Assembly (NCBI RefSeq): GCF_014334335.1
Contig: NZ_JACSEU010000001.1
Span: 2,046,001-2,110,000 of the forward strand
DNA from: Treponema sp. Marseille-Q3903
Lineage (GTDB): Bacteria > Spirochaetota > Spirochaetia > Treponematales > Treponemataceae
Reading direction: 5' to 3'
DNA length: 64,000 bases
Positions within the stretch are counted from its first letter, which is position 1, and every line of letters begins with the position of its first letter. Positions 18,326-28,653 of the stretch are shown one piece after another. The notes under the pieces are model-generated. The model was not told the DNA's origin and searched no databases. It saw nothing but the letters and a program-made list of their open reading frames with translations. A program made the translations under genes and the position numbers.

Positions 18326-19081
18326 TTAAAACATCAGTTTTTCTGCTTCGTTAAAACAGATTTCAGCTGTAGAAAGATCTCCAAGTCTGCTATATTCTTC
18401 ACCCATCTTGCGAAGAAAAAAAGCGTTTTCTTTCTCTGAAAAGCCAAGTTCTAGCGCACGTTCGTAAACATCAAGGGCAAGCTCATCAGAAATAACGCCG
18501 TCAATATTGTTGCGAAGAATTGCCATAGTGAAGTCCATCACTTCTGGAAAAAAAATATAAAAATAATTAAAAGAATATTCCATCTTTATTATCTGTTCCA
18601 AAAGTATGATTGCATCGTAATATTCACCGCGGATTACAAGTTCTTCTGCAAGAATGTAGCCGTAATCCATAAAATCTTCCCGTGTAAACCATTTTTTCAG
18701 ACTAAAGTCCACGTAATTCATCTGCATGCGCTTAAACTCTGCGACAGCTTCATCTTCTCTGTGATGCATCAACGTCCAAAATATGAGTTTTGAACGGCTT
18801 TCTTCGTCTTCGCGGGCAACAAGCCAGTCATAATAATTGAAAGATTCAGAATCTTTGTGCTGATTTTTTATCTTGATAAAAAAAGATTCGTCAAAAATGC
18901 TTCGTTGGCGGGCATTTGAAAGGACTCTATATGCTTTTACAACTTCGTCAAATTCGTCGCTTCTGGAAACATCTCCGGTTAAATCAGGATGGAGGAGTTT
19001 TGCTTTTTCGCGATACGCTCTCTTTATTTCTGCAATTGTCGCATTTTTCCGTACACCGAGTACTTTGTAAAAGTCTTTCAT
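18326..19081 (-). CDS. J-domain protein
   Basis: The 251-residue protein has an N-terminal J domain (1-68) with the His-Pro-Asp loop at residues 31-33 and the usual opening DFYKVLGVRKNATIAEIK. The rest lacks the Gly/Phe region and zinc fingers of DnaJ. It is instead a helical region with a TPR-like C-terminus (LGFSEKENAFFLRKMGEEYSRLGDLSTAE split into repeats). It should stimulate an Hsp70 (DnaK) on a special client, a type III J-protein. The adjacent stress protein and V-ATPase genes do not identify the client. Confidence 0.8.
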   Translation of the reverse strand: MKDFYKVLGVRKNATIAEIKRAYREKAKLLHPDLTGDVSRSDEFDEVVKAYRVLSNARQRSIFDESFFIKIKNQHKDSESFNYYDWLVAREDEESRSKLIFWTLMHHREDEAVAEFKRMQMNYVDFSLKKWFTREDFMDYGYILAEELVIRGEYYDAIILLEQIIKMEYSFNYFYIFFPEVMDFTMAILRNNIDGVISDELALDVYERALELGFSEKENAFFLRKMGEEYSRLGDLSTAEICFNEAEKLMF

Positions 19082-19120
19082 GAGTTTTGTTTTTGTAAAG
19101 ATGAAAAGTTATATGAAATA

Positions 19121-19609
19121 TTAAAAAATTTTGAACTGTTTTTCAATATCAGGCTGCTGAACAACGAGGACGGGAATTTTTGAATTTGCCAAAAGCTCTA
19201 TCTGATCAGGTGAAAAAACATTTCTCTGCAGCGAATCTTTATCAACTCCACCGATTAGAATTACATCAGCATTAAAAGCATCGGCAGCTTTGATTATTTC
19301 CGTATAAACTCCACCGCAAAGCAACTCCGCTTCCGAGTCGACGCCTTTAGCCTTCGCAAGGCTCGTGATGTAGTTCAATGTATTTTGACCATCCTGATGA
19401 AGTTTTTCTTCAAAATCGAGGCGTTCATCAGATACAAGAAGTTTGTTCATTGCAAGATATTTTAAAGTTGCCGTATCAACGACATAAACAAATTTGATTT
19501 CAAGGTCATAACTGCGCGCCATCATAATTCCATACATAGCTGTATGAACTGCTGACATTTTGCCATTTACTGCGACCAAGATTTTCTGATAAAAGTTGTT
19601 CTTTGCCAT
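19121..19609 (-). CDS. Universal stress protein (UspA family)
   Basis: The 162-residue protein has the UspA fold: KILVAVNGKMSAVHTAMYG at the start, a central VDSEAELLCGGVYTEII strand-helix, and the ATP-binding-type C-terminus (DVILIGGVDKD...LLANSKIPVLVV). The canonical G-x2-G-x9-G(S/T) loop is changed (GGVDKDSLQRNVFSPDQ), so nucleotide binding is uncertain. It lies 40 bases after atpD on the same strand and could be carried on the ATPase transcript. Confidence 0.8.
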   Translation of the reverse strand: MAKNNFYQKILVAVNGKMSAVHTAMYGIMMARSYDLEIKFVYVVDTATLKYLAMNKLLVSDERLDFEEKLHQDGQNTLNYITSLAKAKGVDSEAELLCGGVYTEIIKAADAFNADVILIGGVDKDSLQRNVFSPDQIELLANSKIPVLVVQQPDIEKQFKIF

Positions 19610-19648
19610 AAAATTAAATTATTTTCTGATTTATTCTAACACAGCAAA

Positions 19649-20272
19649 TTATTTTTTGCCATTCTTCTTTTTAAGTGCTTTTAAAACAAAAACATTTTCA
19701 CGTTCACGCTCTTCCAGCACGTTTTCAATATATTTCCTTGTTTCCTCTGTCTGAGGAATAATCAATTTATCGAGGGCGTTTACGCGGCGCTGAGTTTTTT
19801 TGACTTCGCCTGCAAGCCGCCAGACAATTGTCCGTATAGACGCCAACTGAGTCAGCAGTGCAAGAAGCTCAAAAAGTTTGTCGATTGTGGCGTCAGTATT
19901 TGCATAAGTTCCCAAAAACGAGTAAAAGAGCTCTTTTCGTGGCATCGTCACATCAAGAGTAGAAAAAGGCATGCCACCGATTGTGACTTTCTTTTCCAAA
20001 ATCTCAAAATCGTAGTGAATTCCTTGCGAAAGCCTTTCTATCTGGTCGGAACCTTCTGTCAAAAACATCCTGCGGAACGCCGGATATGCTTTTGCAATGA
20101 CTTCATCGAGTCCTTTTTCAAGGAGTTTTACCTGCTCAACAAGGTGCATGAGTTCACGCACAAGAATTTCTCGTTTTTCTTCAAGAAGCTCGTAGCCGTT
20201 TGTAGAAATTGCCAACTGTTCTTTCATAGCGAGAAGATTCGATTTTGTAGGTGCTAAGTTTAACCTTGCCAT
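19649..20272 (-). CDS. atpD: V-type ATPase subunit D (central stalk)
   Basis: The 207-residue protein is helical at both ends, as expected for the rotor shaft. It begins RLNLAPTKSNLLAMKEQL, very like the start of archaeal and bacterial subunit D (PTK..L), and ends in a basic tail (LKKKNGKK). It couples rotation of the K ring to the A/B hexamer. It is the last gene of the ATPase operon, 32 bases after atpB. Family length is 200-220, so it is complete. Confidence 0.93.
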   Translation of the reverse strand: MARLNLAPTKSNLLAMKEQLAISTNGYELLEEKREILVRELMHLVEQVKLLEKGLDEVIAKAYPAFRRMFLTEGSDQIERLSQGIHYDFEILEKKVTIGGMPFSTLDVTMPRKELFYSFLGTYANTDATIDKLFELLALLTQLASIRTIVWRLAGEVKKTQRRVNALDKLIIPQTEETRKYIENVLEERERENVFVLKALKKKNGKK

Positions 20273-20304
20273 TTTTATCCTTGATCAGTGTAAATATGAA
20301 TTTC

Positions 20305-21675
20305 TCAACTCATATACTTTGCTATGAACTCCGGCTTTATACGAGTCAACTCAGATGATGGAAGCTCTGCAAGAATTTTCCAACCTATGTCCAATGTCTG
20401 TTCGATCGTGCGGTCTTCGTATTCGCCCTGACTGAAAAATTCTTCTTCCAGCCGTTTGCCAAATTTAAGATATTGTTTATCCAATTCTGATAGCTCTTCT
20501 TCACCGATGATTGCAGCAAGATTTCGAATCGACTTTACTTTAGAGTAAGATGCAAACAACTGACTTGAGACGTTTGCGTGATCTTCACGTGTCATTTCCG
20601 GACCGATTCCGTCTTTCATCAAGCGAGAAAGCGATGGAAGCCCTGCAACAGGCGGATACAGACCTTTTTGTGTCATTTCCCTGCCAAGTACAATCTGACC
20701 TTCGGTTATATATCCAGTTAAATCCGGGATCGGGTGAGATATATCATCGTTAGGCATTGTAAGAATCGGAATCTGAGTGATTGAACCTTCGCTTCCTGTA
20801 ACGCGACCTGCACGTTCATAAAGTTCTGCAAGATCCGAATAAAGATATCCCGGATAACCTTTACGACCAGGAACTTCTCCTCGTGTTGTAGAAATTTCAC
20901 GGAGAGCCTCGCAGTAGTTTGTCATATCTGTCATCACGACAAGTACATGCATTCCTTTTTCAAATGCGAGATATTCTGCCGCTGTCAGTGCACAACGAGG
21001 CGTAATTATTCGTTCGATAGAAGGTGCGTCTGCAAGCGACTGAAACATGACCACATTTGAAAGTACACCAGACTCTTCAAAAGTATCTACGAAAAATTTT
21101 GCAACGTCATATTTTATACCCATACCGGCAAAAACCATTACAAACTGTTCGTCGCTGTTTCGCAGTTTAGCCTGTCTGATGATTTGTGCGGCGAGTTTAT
21201 TGTGCGGAAGACCGTTTCCCGAAAAAATAGGAAGTTTTTGTCCGCGAACAAGCGAGTTCATACCATCGATTGCAGAAATCCCAGTCTGAATAAAATCACG
21301 CGGATAAATACGAGCATATGGGTTCATCGGGTTTCCGTTTATGTTTCGTTTTTCAGAACTTATGATTGCAGGATACCCGTCGATCGCTTCTCCAAGCCCG
21401 TTGAACACTCGCCCAAGAAGTTGCTCTCCTACCCTCAGTTCAAGAGGTTTATCGAGAAACTCAAATGAAGATTCTTCGAGGTCGAGACCTGTAGTAGAGC
21501 CGAAACTCTGAACAACTACTGCGTCTTCAGAAATATCAACAATTTTACCGATTCTCTTCTCTCCGCGTCTGTCGCGAATGCAGACTGTTTCATTGTAAAA
21601 AACATTTTCCGTGCGTTTCATAACAACGATTGGTCCGTCTACTGAGGTCACACCTCTATATTCTGTTCCTTTCAT
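20305..21675 (-). CDS. atpB: V-type ATPase subunit B (regulatory nucleotide-binding subunit)
   Basis: The 456-residue protein is homologous to subunit A but lacks a Walker A loop; the equivalent site reads [15 protein letters not shown], characteristic of B subunits. Other B landmarks are the [34 protein letters not shown] segment (in pieces) and [10 protein letters not shown]. It alternates with A in the catalytic hexamer. It starts one base after the atpA stop region, so the two are coupled. Confidence 0.95.
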   Translation of the reverse strand: MKGTEYRGVTSVDGPIVVMKRTENVFYNETVCIRDRRGEKRIGKIVDISEDAVVVQSFGSTTGLDLEESSFEFLDKPLELRVGEQLLGRVFNGLGEAIDGYPAIISSEKRNINGNPMNPYARIYPRDFIQTGISAIDGMNSLVRGQKLPIFSGNGLPHNKLAAQIIRQAKLRNSDEQFVMVFAGMGIKYDVAKFFVDTFEESGVLSNVVMFQSLADAPSIERIITPRCALTAAEYLAFEKGMHVLVVMTDMTNYCEALREISTTRGEVPGRKGYPGYLYSDLAELYERAGRVTGSEGSITQIPILTMPNDDISHPIPDLTGYITEGQIVLGREMTQKGLYPPVAGLPSLSRLMKDGIGPEMTREDHANVSSQLFASYSKVKSIRNLAAIIGEEELSELDKQYLKFGKRLEEEFFSQGEYEDRTIEQTLDIGWKILAELPSSELTRIKPEFIAKYMS

Positions 21676-21676
21676 T

Positions 21677-23458
21677 CTACATTCCTACTTTATAAAGTCG
21701 TTCAACTTCGCCAATCTGCTTATCAAGATTGCCTTTGATATCCTGTATTTTTTCGAGCTTGTCGTTCGGAATTGTCATCTTAATACGGGTGATTTCTTCG
21801 CAAACAGGAAGTGTTGATACTTGCTGTAAAGTTGCACCGCCTTTTATGCAGTTCAATGCCCGCTCATAGTATTCCAGAATCAATTCGAGGATTCCAATCT
21901 GTTTGTCTGTCGAGCAATATTTATCAACATCGTCAAACGCATTTTGCTGAAGAAAACCGTTCTTTATCATATCAGCAACTTTGAGGACAAGGCGGTCTGT
22001 ATTTGGCAGAGCATCCGGTCCAATCAGCCGGACAATCTGTTCAAGTTTATTTTCGTTTTTAAGAAGTTCCAATGCTTTTTGACGAAGTGTTCCCCAAAGC
22101 GGATTGTGAACTTCCCACCAGTCACGAACTTCATCAGCATATTCCGAATAGGAATCTATCCAACCGATAGCAGGATAATGACGCGCATTTGCAAGTTCTC
22201 GGTCGAGAGCCCAGAAACAACGGATAAAACGCTTTGTGTGCTGGGTGACAGGCTCTGAAAAATCACCACCAGGTGGAGAAACAGCTCCAATTACAGAAAC
22301 AGAACCTTCTTGACCTTCCAGACTTATCACGCGTCCTGCTCGTTCATAAAATGAAGCGAGACGTGTCGGCAAGTATGCAGGAAATCCTTCTTCAGCAGGC
22401 ATTTCTTCCATACGTCCAGAAAGTTCTCGAAGAGCCTCCGCCCAACGAGAAGTCGAATCTGCCATTATAGCGACTGCCATTCCCATATCGCGGAAATATT
22501 CTGCAAGAGTAATCCCTGAATACAGAGAAACTTCGCGAGCCGCAACAGGCATGTTTGAAGTGTTTGCAATGAGAATTGTTCTTTCCATAATAGAACGACC
22601 GGTTCTCGGGTCAATCAATTCAGGAAATTCAGTGAGAACTTCTGTCATTTCGTTGCCGCGTTCTCCACAGCCGATATATACGATTAAATCAGCATCACAC
22701 CATTTTGCAACTGCATGCTGAGTCATTGTCTTTCCGGTTCCAAAACCTCCCGGAATTGCAGCAGTACCACCTTTTGAAAGAGGAAAAAAGACATCGATTA
22801 CACGCTGTCCTGTAATCAAAGGCTCCGAAACTCCAAGTTTTTGTGTAAATGGACGAGGCTGACGAACAGGCCAATATTGAGAGAGTTTGATATCTTCCCC
22901 GAGTTCTGTTGTAGCAATCACGTCATCTACAGTGTAGTCGCCGGTTCCTTTAAAAGAAGCGAGTGAACGCCCACGTATATAAGGAGGAATCATAATTTTT
23001 TCTGTAATAGACTCGGTTTCTTTTACAGTTCCGATAGACATTCCGGGCTTTATGGCAGTCCCTTTACAGATTTGTTTTCCTTCAGAATCATCTCCTGCCT
23101 CAAAATGCCAAACTTTTTTTACATCAAGAGGGTCTGCTCGCTCTCCCGGAAGCAAAAAAGCACCGGAATTTTCATACATAGCTTGAAGCGGACGCTGAAT
23201 TCCATCGTAAATGTTTCCCACAACGCCGGGTCCAAGCCTTAAAGAAAGTGGACGTTCTGTACACACAACTTTTTCGCCGATGTGCATACCGGTTCCGTCT
23301 TCGTAAACCTGAATCGTAGTGTTCCCTTTATTTTGACGGATGATTTCACCGATAAGTTTTTTTTCGCCTACATCGACAACATCATAAAGTCCGCAACCGT
23401 CAAGCCCTTGAGCGTAGATGACAGGACCTGCAATACGAGTGATCTTTCCTTCAATCAT
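21677..23458 (-). CDS. atpA: V-type ATPase catalytic subunit A
   Basis: The 593-residue subunit contains the P-loop GGFGTGKT, the bulge domain typical of V-type A (about 110-190), and conserved catalytic surroundings ([16 protein letters not shown] with the catalytic Glu, SRWAEALRE). It hydrolyses ATP to pump H+ or Na+, or synthesises ATP. Its start ATG overlaps the atpE stop by four bases (23455-23458). Length fits bacterial/archaeal A subunits (580-600). No defect is visible. Confidence 0.96.
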   Translation of the reverse strand: MIEGKITRIAGPVIYAQGLDGCGLYDVVDVGEKKLIGEIIRQNKGNTTIQVYEDGTGMHIGEKVVCTERPLSLRLGPGVVGNIYDGIQRPLQAMYENSGAFLLPGERADPLDVKKVWHFEAGDDSEGKQICKGTAIKPGMSIGTVKETESITEKIMIPPYIRGRSLASFKGTGDYTVDDVIATTELGEDIKLSQYWPVRQPRPFTQKLGVSEPLITGQRVIDVFFPLSKGGTAAIPGGFGTGKTMTQHAVAKWCDADLIVYIGCGERGNEMTEVLTEFPELIDPRTGRSIMERTILIANTSNMPVAAREVSLYSGITLAEYFRDMGMAVAIMADSTSRWAEALRELSGRMEEMPAEEGFPAYLPTRLASFYERAGRVISLEGQEGSVSVIGAVSPPGGDFSEPVTQHTKRFIRCFWALDRELANARHYPAIGWIDSYSEYADEVRDWWEVHNPLWGTLRQKALELLKNENKLEQIVRLIGPDALPNTDRLVLKVADMIKNGFLQQNAFDDVDKYCSTDKQIGILELILEYYERALNCIKGGATLQQVSTLPVCEEITRIKMTIPNDKLEKIQDIKGNLDKQIGEVERLYKVGM

Positions 23459-24075
23459 AGGTGTCCTCCAAACAAAGTATCAAACAATTCCTCTCTGTTT
23501 TCATCAAGAATGTGACTCAAAATTTCGCTCATTGTAAGACTAACCCTAAATGATTTATCTTCTGCTTCTAGAATAATTCCTTCTGGAGTTTTAAGGCCGC
23601 AGTCGTCTTCTATTATTATTTTTCCAAACTGCGTCTGCCGGCAGCTCAAAAGTTTTTTTCCAAGCTTAGATTCAAGAAACTTTTTCGCATCTCCAATATC
23701 AAATCCGTAAACAAAAGCATTGACTTTTTTATCAGACTTAAAATCGTAGTTTTTGCAGACAAGTCCTAATTTTTTTTCAACCGAAAGCTTTCCAATATAT
23801 GCATCGATATTTTTTAAAATCTGATCGTTTACAAATGAAACTTCAAAACGTTTCTTTTCAAGAGGAAAAAAAGCTTTTTGGTCTTTTTCAAAATCTGCAA
23901 GTTTGTTTGCGTAAAACGATTCTTTTTCTGCCTTTGCTTTTTGAATATTTTCATCAACAGAAGCCAGAAGATTTTCGCAATCCGAATCTGCTTTTCTAAG
24001 GATTTTTTCTGCCTTTTTGCGGGCATCTGACTGAATCTCTTTATCCAGTATGTCTGTAGATCTTAATTCCTGCAT
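23455..24075 (-). CDS. atpE: V-type ATPase peripheral stalk subunit E
   Basis: The 206-residue protein has a long charged helix (about 1-90, rich in Lys, Glu and Ala) followed by a mixed alpha/beta C-terminal domain that ends [23 protein letters not shown]. This matches subunit E, which joins the catalytic head to the membrane part. Assignment rests on position between F and A and on the architecture; sequence motifs of this subunit are weak. It overlaps atpA by four bases. Confidence 0.8.
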   Translation of the reverse strand: MQELRSTDILDKEIQSDARKKAEKILRKADSDCENLLASVDENIQKAKAEKESFYANKLADFEKDQKAFFPLEKKRFEVSFVNDQILKNIDAYIGKLSVEKKLGLVCKNYDFKSDKKVNAFVYGFDIGDAKKFLESKLGKKLLSCRQTQFGKIIIEDDCGLKTPEGIILEAEDKSFRVSLTMSEILSHILDENREELFDTLFGGHL

Positions 24076-24092
24076 AAAACTTTCCTACCTAC

Positions 24093-24425
24093 CTAAACCT
24101 GTACACCGATTGCTTCGCGAATTGCGTCAAGCAAAGACCTTTTACCTTCAATGTGCCCGTTCAATCCCGGTATTTCAACAATCAGAGGAAAATTACCTGT
24201 TTTTTGCCACGCGATTTGTTCATCTTCAATCTGACTGGCAGCATGTTCCGTGAGAATTAGAACACGAGGTATTTCACCTGTGGGAACATTTGAAATTCCG
24301 CCTTTGCCTATGACACGGTTAAAAGCATCTAAAACTTCCTGACGGGTTTCTGCAAACGTACCCGATACCCCAATCATCTTGAAAGCGAGAACTAATTCAC
24401 GCTCTCCGATAATATAATATTTCAA
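24093..24425 (-). CDS. atpF: V-type ATPase subunit F
   Basis: The 110-residue protein reads KYYIIGERELVLAFKMIGV at the start, the characteristic beginning of subunit F (IG....V.GFRL.G), then a small alpha/beta fold (RVLILTEHAASQI, FPLIVEIPG). It binds the top of the D shaft and modulates activity. It lies 18 bases before atpE and 29 bases after atpK. Confidence 0.9.
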   Translation of the reverse strand: MKYYIIGERELVLAFKMIGVSGTFAETRQEVLDAFNRVIGKGGISNVPTGEIPRVLILTEHAASQIEDEQIAWQKTGNFPLIVEIPGLNGHIEGKRSLLDAIREAIGVQV

Positions 24426-24453
24426 TTTATGTCAGCTTTATAGAAAAATCGGA

Positions 24454-24750
24454 CTATCTGAATAAGATAAGAACCCCAACAAGCATTCCCCAAAGACAAA
24501 TACCTTCAGCGAGCCCTACGAACGGAAGTGCTTTACCTGAGAGTTCAGGATTTTCACTCATCGCACCCATAGCAGCGGCACCGATTTTACCTACAGCCAT
24601 TCCAGATGCAATACAAGCAAGTCCGACTGCAATAGCAGCAGCGAGATATTTGATTCCGCTTCCGCTAAAACTAGAAGCGCCTTCAGCTTCTTCAGCAAAC
24701 AAGCATGCACCGCCTGCCAAAACTGTCAAAAACGAAAGAAATTTTTTCAT
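24454..24750 (-). CDS. atpK: V-type ATPase membrane ring subunit K with signal-like N-terminus
   Basis: The 98-residue proteolipid has two core membrane helices (about 33-57 and 72-97) joined by a polar loop (SENPELSGK). The ion-binding carboxylate is the Glu in FVGLAEGICLWG. Unusually, the N-terminus (MKKFLSFLTVLAGGACLFAEEAEG) looks like a cleavable signal peptide and adds a third hydrophobic stretch. It has one hairpin per subunit, like F-type c, rather than the duplicated four-helix form of Enterococcus NtpK. Whether H+ or Na+ is moved cannot be settled from this alone. Confidence 0.88.
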   Translation of the reverse strand: MKKFLSFLTVLAGGACLFAEEAEGASSFSGSGIKYLAAAIAVGLACIASGMAVGKIGAAAMGAMSENPELSGKALPFVGLAEGICLWGMLVGVLILFR

Positions 24751-24783
24751 ATTAACTCCTTTGCCGGCACTCGCCGGGTTATC

Positions 24784-26799
24784 TTAATTATCTATTTCTG
24801 CTTCAAACACAAACGGTTTGAATTCGCTTCCTGTTTCATGGAAGAATTTGCTAAAAAATTCATAATACTGAAGACGTATCACCTGAATTGCGACAATCAT
24901 TCCTTCAAGAACAATGATCAATGCATTTCCTAAAATCATGATCAAAATTCCACCTGGAGAAAGGACTCCACCACACATATTTGTCAGCGTCAATATTGTA
25001 AAGTTTAACACGGCGTGCGAAAGCGCAAAAGCACCGACACGCACAAAACTTATTGTATTCGATAAATATCCTGAAATAACTTCGATTATTTCAACAATAC
25101 TCGAAATAAAATAAGCGCCAAAACCGTTTTCAAATAACTCTTTTTTACCTTCAAGTTTGAGCGCAAAAGGTTCAGCAAAAGCTGCAAAAAACAATGATAC
25201 TGCAATTATAACAATATCATAAACCGCAACTGAATGATGCGCAATCACAATGCGCAAAATCAACGCAATCACATACCAAAAGAAGATTGCACCGGCAAGT
25301 CCATTTTTCCCGAACAACGCCTGAGCATATTTTTTTCTGATTATATTGTTGATGATGTTGAGCAAAAGTCCGCACGTGTTTATCACAAAACCGATTGCAA
25401 CTGCGGCACCAAAAACGCCGAACATAACAAAAATTGAATTAGGGTCAGAAGAAGGCATCAGCTTTAAAATCGGAGCATGTGGAGTTCCAAAGAAGCCTGT
25501 CACCCATTCAGCAAAAGGTTCGAGGACTTTTTCAGTACCAAAAAATTCACCTGTCAAAAGTCCCATAATTGAGCTTGAAATACCGATCGACATAAAAATC
25601 GGAGCAAATTTGTTCCATCTGCCGACTTTAATCACGTTTCGCATCATCAAAATTCCGAACAAAACAAAGAACATTCCCTGTCCAAAATCTCCGAACATGA
25701 TTCCAAACAAAATCGTAAAGAAAATAGCTACAAACGGGCTCGGGTCAATTGTCCCATAAACAGGCGAACCATAAGAAAAAATCATTCTTTCAAAACTTTT
25801 TACGAATTTGCCGTGTTCGAGTTTTACAGGAACATCTTCTATTCCGTTCATGACGGCAGGAACTTCATAAGGCTCGAATTCACGGATTGCAATTCGCCCT
25901 TCGGTAAGATCTTCGAGTTCTTTCATATATGCTTCTGCTTCGCCTGCAGGAATCCAGCCTGTAATTCTGTATACTAATTCCGTAGATTCAAGATTCCGTT
26001 TTATACCTTCAATCTGGACTGCAATTGCAAAGCTCGCTGCGAGTTTTATGAAAGACTGTTTGTGAGTTTCTGCAAAATTCTTTTTTTGGATTTCGAGTTC
26101 TTCAATCGCACTCTCTGATTCGATTTTACGTTTTTTTAGCCCGTCGAGGACATTCTGAGGAACGCCCTTAAAATCAGGAGGAATCTCCATAGTAACAAAA
26201 TCGTATTCTTTTAGAATTGAATCGAGGGCAAAACGACCTTTTTTAGAAGATGCAATGAGCAGATGAGATTTATCATCGCCGAGAGGAATTACAACTGCGT
26301 TTCCTTCAAGCGCGTTTTTAAGGTCTTCGTATTTTCCGGAAGAAATTTTACCGATTTTGAGTGAGAGAAACGAAAGGTGCTCGAGTTCTGCATACGAAAC
26401 TTGAAGATTCGAAAAAGCCATCGCTTCTTTATAAGCATCTTGAATTTTTGAAGCCGATTCTTTTGCTTCTGTAAGCTGTTTGGAAAGATTTCGGTACGAT
26501 TGAATTATATAACCGGCACTTTCTCGGTCTTTTTCAGTCGGAGATGAACTTTTTGCAATAATTTCAGAAACTTCGCTGAGGTCGATTGAAAGATCCGAAC
26601 ATGCCGACTTTATTTCATCATAAAACTGGCTGTCTACATCTACAAATGCGTTTTCATCGCTCTGATTGATAGCATTGCGTGACTTTTCTTTTTTCTGAAA
26701 CTGAAAACTGCCTTTTTTCCCAATATATTCAATCACCGCTGAAATATCTTCTTTTAGAACCATCAGCTCAAGCAGCTTCATTTCTGCAGTTCTAGCCAT
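24784..26799 (-). CDS. atpI: V-type ATPase membrane subunit I (a-subunit homologue)
   Basis: The 671-residue product has a soluble N-terminal half with two coiled-coil helices (about 75-130 and 215-260) and a C-terminal membrane half with about seven to eight helices. The latter includes PSPFVAIFFTILFGIMFGDFG-type sequence (split) and NTISFVRVGAFALSHA, which carries the functional Arg opposite the K ring. The ATG at 26799 is chosen because GGAGGAGC lies directly upstream; the longer reading from 26853 lacks this. It overlaps the atpC stop by eight bases, a sign of coupled translation. Confidence 0.92.
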   Translation of the reverse strand: MARTAEMKLLELMVLKEDISAVIEYIGKKGSFQFQKKEKSRNAINQSDENAFVDVDSQFYDEIKSACSDLSIDLSEVSEIIAKSSSPTEKDRESAGYIIQSYRNLSKQLTEAKESASKIQDAYKEAMAFSNLQVSYAELEHLSFLSLKIGKISSGKYEDLKNALEGNAVVIPLGDDKSHLLIASSKKGRFALDSILKEYDFVTMEIPPDFKGVPQNVLDGLKKRKIESESAIEELEIQKKNFAETHKQSFIKLAASFAIAVQIEGIKRNLESTELVYRITGWIPAGEAEAYMKELEDLTEGRIAIREFEPYEVPAVMNGIEDVPVKLEHGKFVKSFERMIFSYGSPVYGTIDPSPFVAIFFTILFGIMFGDFGQGMFFVLFGILMMRNVIKVGRWNKFAPIFMSIGISSSIMGLLTGEFFGTEKVLEPFAEWVTGFFGTPHAPILKLMPSSDPNSIFVMFGVFGAAVAIGFVINTCGLLLNIINNIIRKKYAQALFGKNGLAGAIFFWYVIALILRIVIAHHSVAVYDIVIIAVSLFFAAFAEPFALKLEGKKELFENGFGAYFISSIVEIIEVISGYLSNTISFVRVGAFALSHAVLNFTILTLTNMCGGVLSPGGILIMILGNALIIVLEGMIVAIQVIRLQYYEFFSKFFHETGSEFKPFVFEAEIDN

Positions 26800-27826
26800 A
26801 AATTGCTCCTCCATCAGTTGAAATGCCGACAGATGACATCGCTTCACTTGCATTTATATTCAACCTAAGACTTTCAACAGCCGTACGAATACAACGAAGT
26901 TCGTATTTTTTAATTTTGTACCAGCCAATCAGCGAACATTCAGTCATCGGGTACTGATGAAAAACTTTTAAAGAAAGTCTATTCAAAACTACCCTATTTC
27001 TGTTTTCAATCCATGTAGGATCAATTTCCCAAGGTTCTCCCTCTACGTAAGGATTGATCAGATCTTTGTATTTCCAGTTTGACCATGTTTCGTAGTTATC
27101 CAAAGGCATGTCGAGCACGCTCAATGCAGGTCCCGCGATAGGATCATCTGAACTAGGTTTGTCGGTTACATAAATGAGTTTATCAGCTATATCTTCTTTT
27201 GCCATCTTGTAGTAAATTCGCAGGCGCAACGCCCAGATTATATTTTTAATTGTATATTCGTTTTCGTAAATTTTCAAAAGAACTTCTCTGATTTCGCCTT
27301 TTTTTTGAATCACAGAATTCCAAAGATGGCGGATAACTTGAAGGTCAAGTTTAAATTCCATCTTTTGCTGCTCATGAACATCCGGAACACGGTTATACCA
27401 TGAGTAAGGTGTGTCTTTTGTAATTTTTGCGATATCAGGCCATGCTGTAAAATCAAGCTTTGTCATCCCCTCAAGGTCTACAAGAGCAGGCGGCGTTTTT
27501 TGACCGTTTGAAAGAGCGTCTGAAACTTCTTTGAGATTTTCCGCTTCATAAATACAAAGTTGGTCTATAAGGAGAGGGTCGGGTTTGTCGTAACATTTTA
27601 CAAAATATTTGTATTCGCTAATGAACTTAGTGAAAGCCTCGCTCTCAATCTGCTCTGCAAGCATGACTTCAGGAATAATCGGAACAGGAGTTTTAAAAAT
27701 CATTGTCCACAATCCGCTTAAAGATTTTTGTTCAAAAAGAAGGTGCGTGCGAGAACCTATAAAAGAATGTCCTAAAATGCCGCTTGCCTTTGCGTAAACA
27801 AAAGCTCCTGCCGACTCTCTGTCCAT
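26792..27826 (-). CDS. atpC: V-type ATPase subunit C
   Basis: The 344-residue, mostly helical protein starts SAGAFVYAKASGILGHSFIG, which resembles the Y-x-x-(A/V)-K-x-x-x-x (S/L)...L opening of subunit C (eukaryotic d). It forms the socket between the central shaft and the K ring. The motif AENLKEVSDALSNG fits the family's later helices. It sits between the G-like gene and atpI in the standard operon order, with 15 bases to the former. Subunit C is poorly conserved, so position adds much of the confidence. Confidence 0.85.
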   Translation of the reverse strand: MDRESAGAFVYAKASGILGHSFIGSRTHLLFEQKSLSGLWTMIFKTPVPIIPEVMLAEQIESEAFTKFISEYKYFVKCYDKPDPLLIDQLCIYEAENLKEVSDALSNGQKTPPALVDLEGMTKLDFTAWPDIAKITKDTPYSWYNRVPDVHEQQKMEFKLDLQVIRHLWNSVIQKKGEIREVLLKIYENEYTIKNIIWALRLRIYYKMAKEDIADKLIYVTDKPSSDDPIAGPALSVLDMPLDNYETWSNWKYKDLINPYVEGEPWEIDPTWIENRNRVVLNRLSLKVFHQYPMTECSLIGWYKIKKYELRCIRTAVESLRLNINASEAMSSVGISTDGGAIYG

Positions 27827-27841
27827 AAATACTTCCTCAAA

Positions 27842-28156
27842 TTAAGCAAAAAGCAATTTATCGAGCAGAGCAAAAAATTTCTGCTGTTCCTGATTTTTTG
27901 ATTCAAGCGTTTTCTTGTATGTTTCAATTTCAGATTTGTATTTTGATTTTATTTTTGAATATTCAGACTGATATTTTTTTTCAAGTTCCTGCGCAACTTT
28001 GTCGTAAGCGGTTTTAAATTGCTCATTGTATTTTGCACGAGCAGCGGCACGCCTTTTATCGGCTTCTGATGTGGCATCGTTTATGAGTCCAGATGCCTGC
28101 TTTTCTATTTTTAGAAGGTGATTTATTGCATCAAGTTCCGGATTATTTTCTGCCAT
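27842..28156 (-). CDS. Coiled-coil protein, probable V-ATPase peripheral stalk subunit G/H
   Basis: The 104-residue protein is a single charged helix of Ala, Glu, Lys, Gln and Ser (for example IEKQASGLINDATSEADKR). The heptad pattern fits a right-handed or straight coiled coil. Its place as first gene of the ATPase operon, just ahead of C, is that of subunit G/H, the partner of subunit E in the peripheral stalk. Sequence identity with known G/H subunits cannot be judged by eye, so the name comes from architecture and position. Confidence 0.7.
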   Translation of the reverse strand: MAENNPELDAINHLLKIEKQASGLINDATSEADKRRAAARAKYNEQFKTAYDKVAQELEKKYQSEYSKIKSKYKSEIETYKKTLESKNQEQQKFFALLDKLLFA

Positions 28157-28177
28157 ATAAGAACCTCCTGCTTATAC

Positions 28178-28651
28178 TCAAGAAACAATAGAAATTATCA
28201 AATCATAAACTTCCTGTGAAGACTTTGAATTGACAACATTTTTTACAAAGTCAGGGTTGTTGATTAATTCGAGGATATCTCGCAGCACTTGCAAGTGAAT
28301 TTCAGTATCATGCTCTGCAAATAAAATTTCAAACACGATATTTATATCAACATCAGCTCCGCTTATTTTTCCGTTATCTTCGATTGCATCGAACGTCACA
28401 CCATCGCGGCTTACTCCGATTGCAATTGCTATGTTTTTTATATCGCAAACAGCATGCGGAACAGCCACGCACGGAAATATAGCGGTGCTCATTTTTTCTT
28501 CACGTTGAACAAGAGCGTTCATCGCTTCCGTTCTATCTACATCATGATGATTTGCTATGATAACTTCGAGCAACTCTGCAAAGCATTCTTCGTATTCAGA
28601 GCTTTTGAGGTCGAGTTTTATGCATGAAGGACTTATAAGACTACCGAGCAT
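28178..28651 (-). CDS. PTS EIIA (fructose/PtsN-type) domain protein
   Basis: The 157-residue protein has the EIIA fold of the fructose/mannitol/PtsN group. The phospho-acceptor is His66 in VAVPHAVCD, followed by the family segment AIAIGVSRDGVTFDA and the late FEILFAEHDTEIHLQVL (split), matching VFLLLAP....HL..L. In spirochaetes such proteins are usually regulatory (PtsN-like) rather than sugar-transporting. It begins two bases after the secG stop and ends 21 bases before the ATPase operon, so all may share an mRNA. A link between phosphotransfer state and ATPase expression or activity is speculation. Confidence 0.85.
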   Translation of the reverse strand: MLGSLISPSCIKLDLKSSEYEECFAELLEVIIANHHDVDRTEAMNALVQREEKMSTAIFPCVAVPHAVCDIKNIAIAIGVSRDGVTFDAIEDNGKISGADVDINIVFEILFAEHDTEIHLQVLRDILELINNPDFVKNVVNSKSSQEVYDLIISIVS

Positions 28652-28653
28652 AA

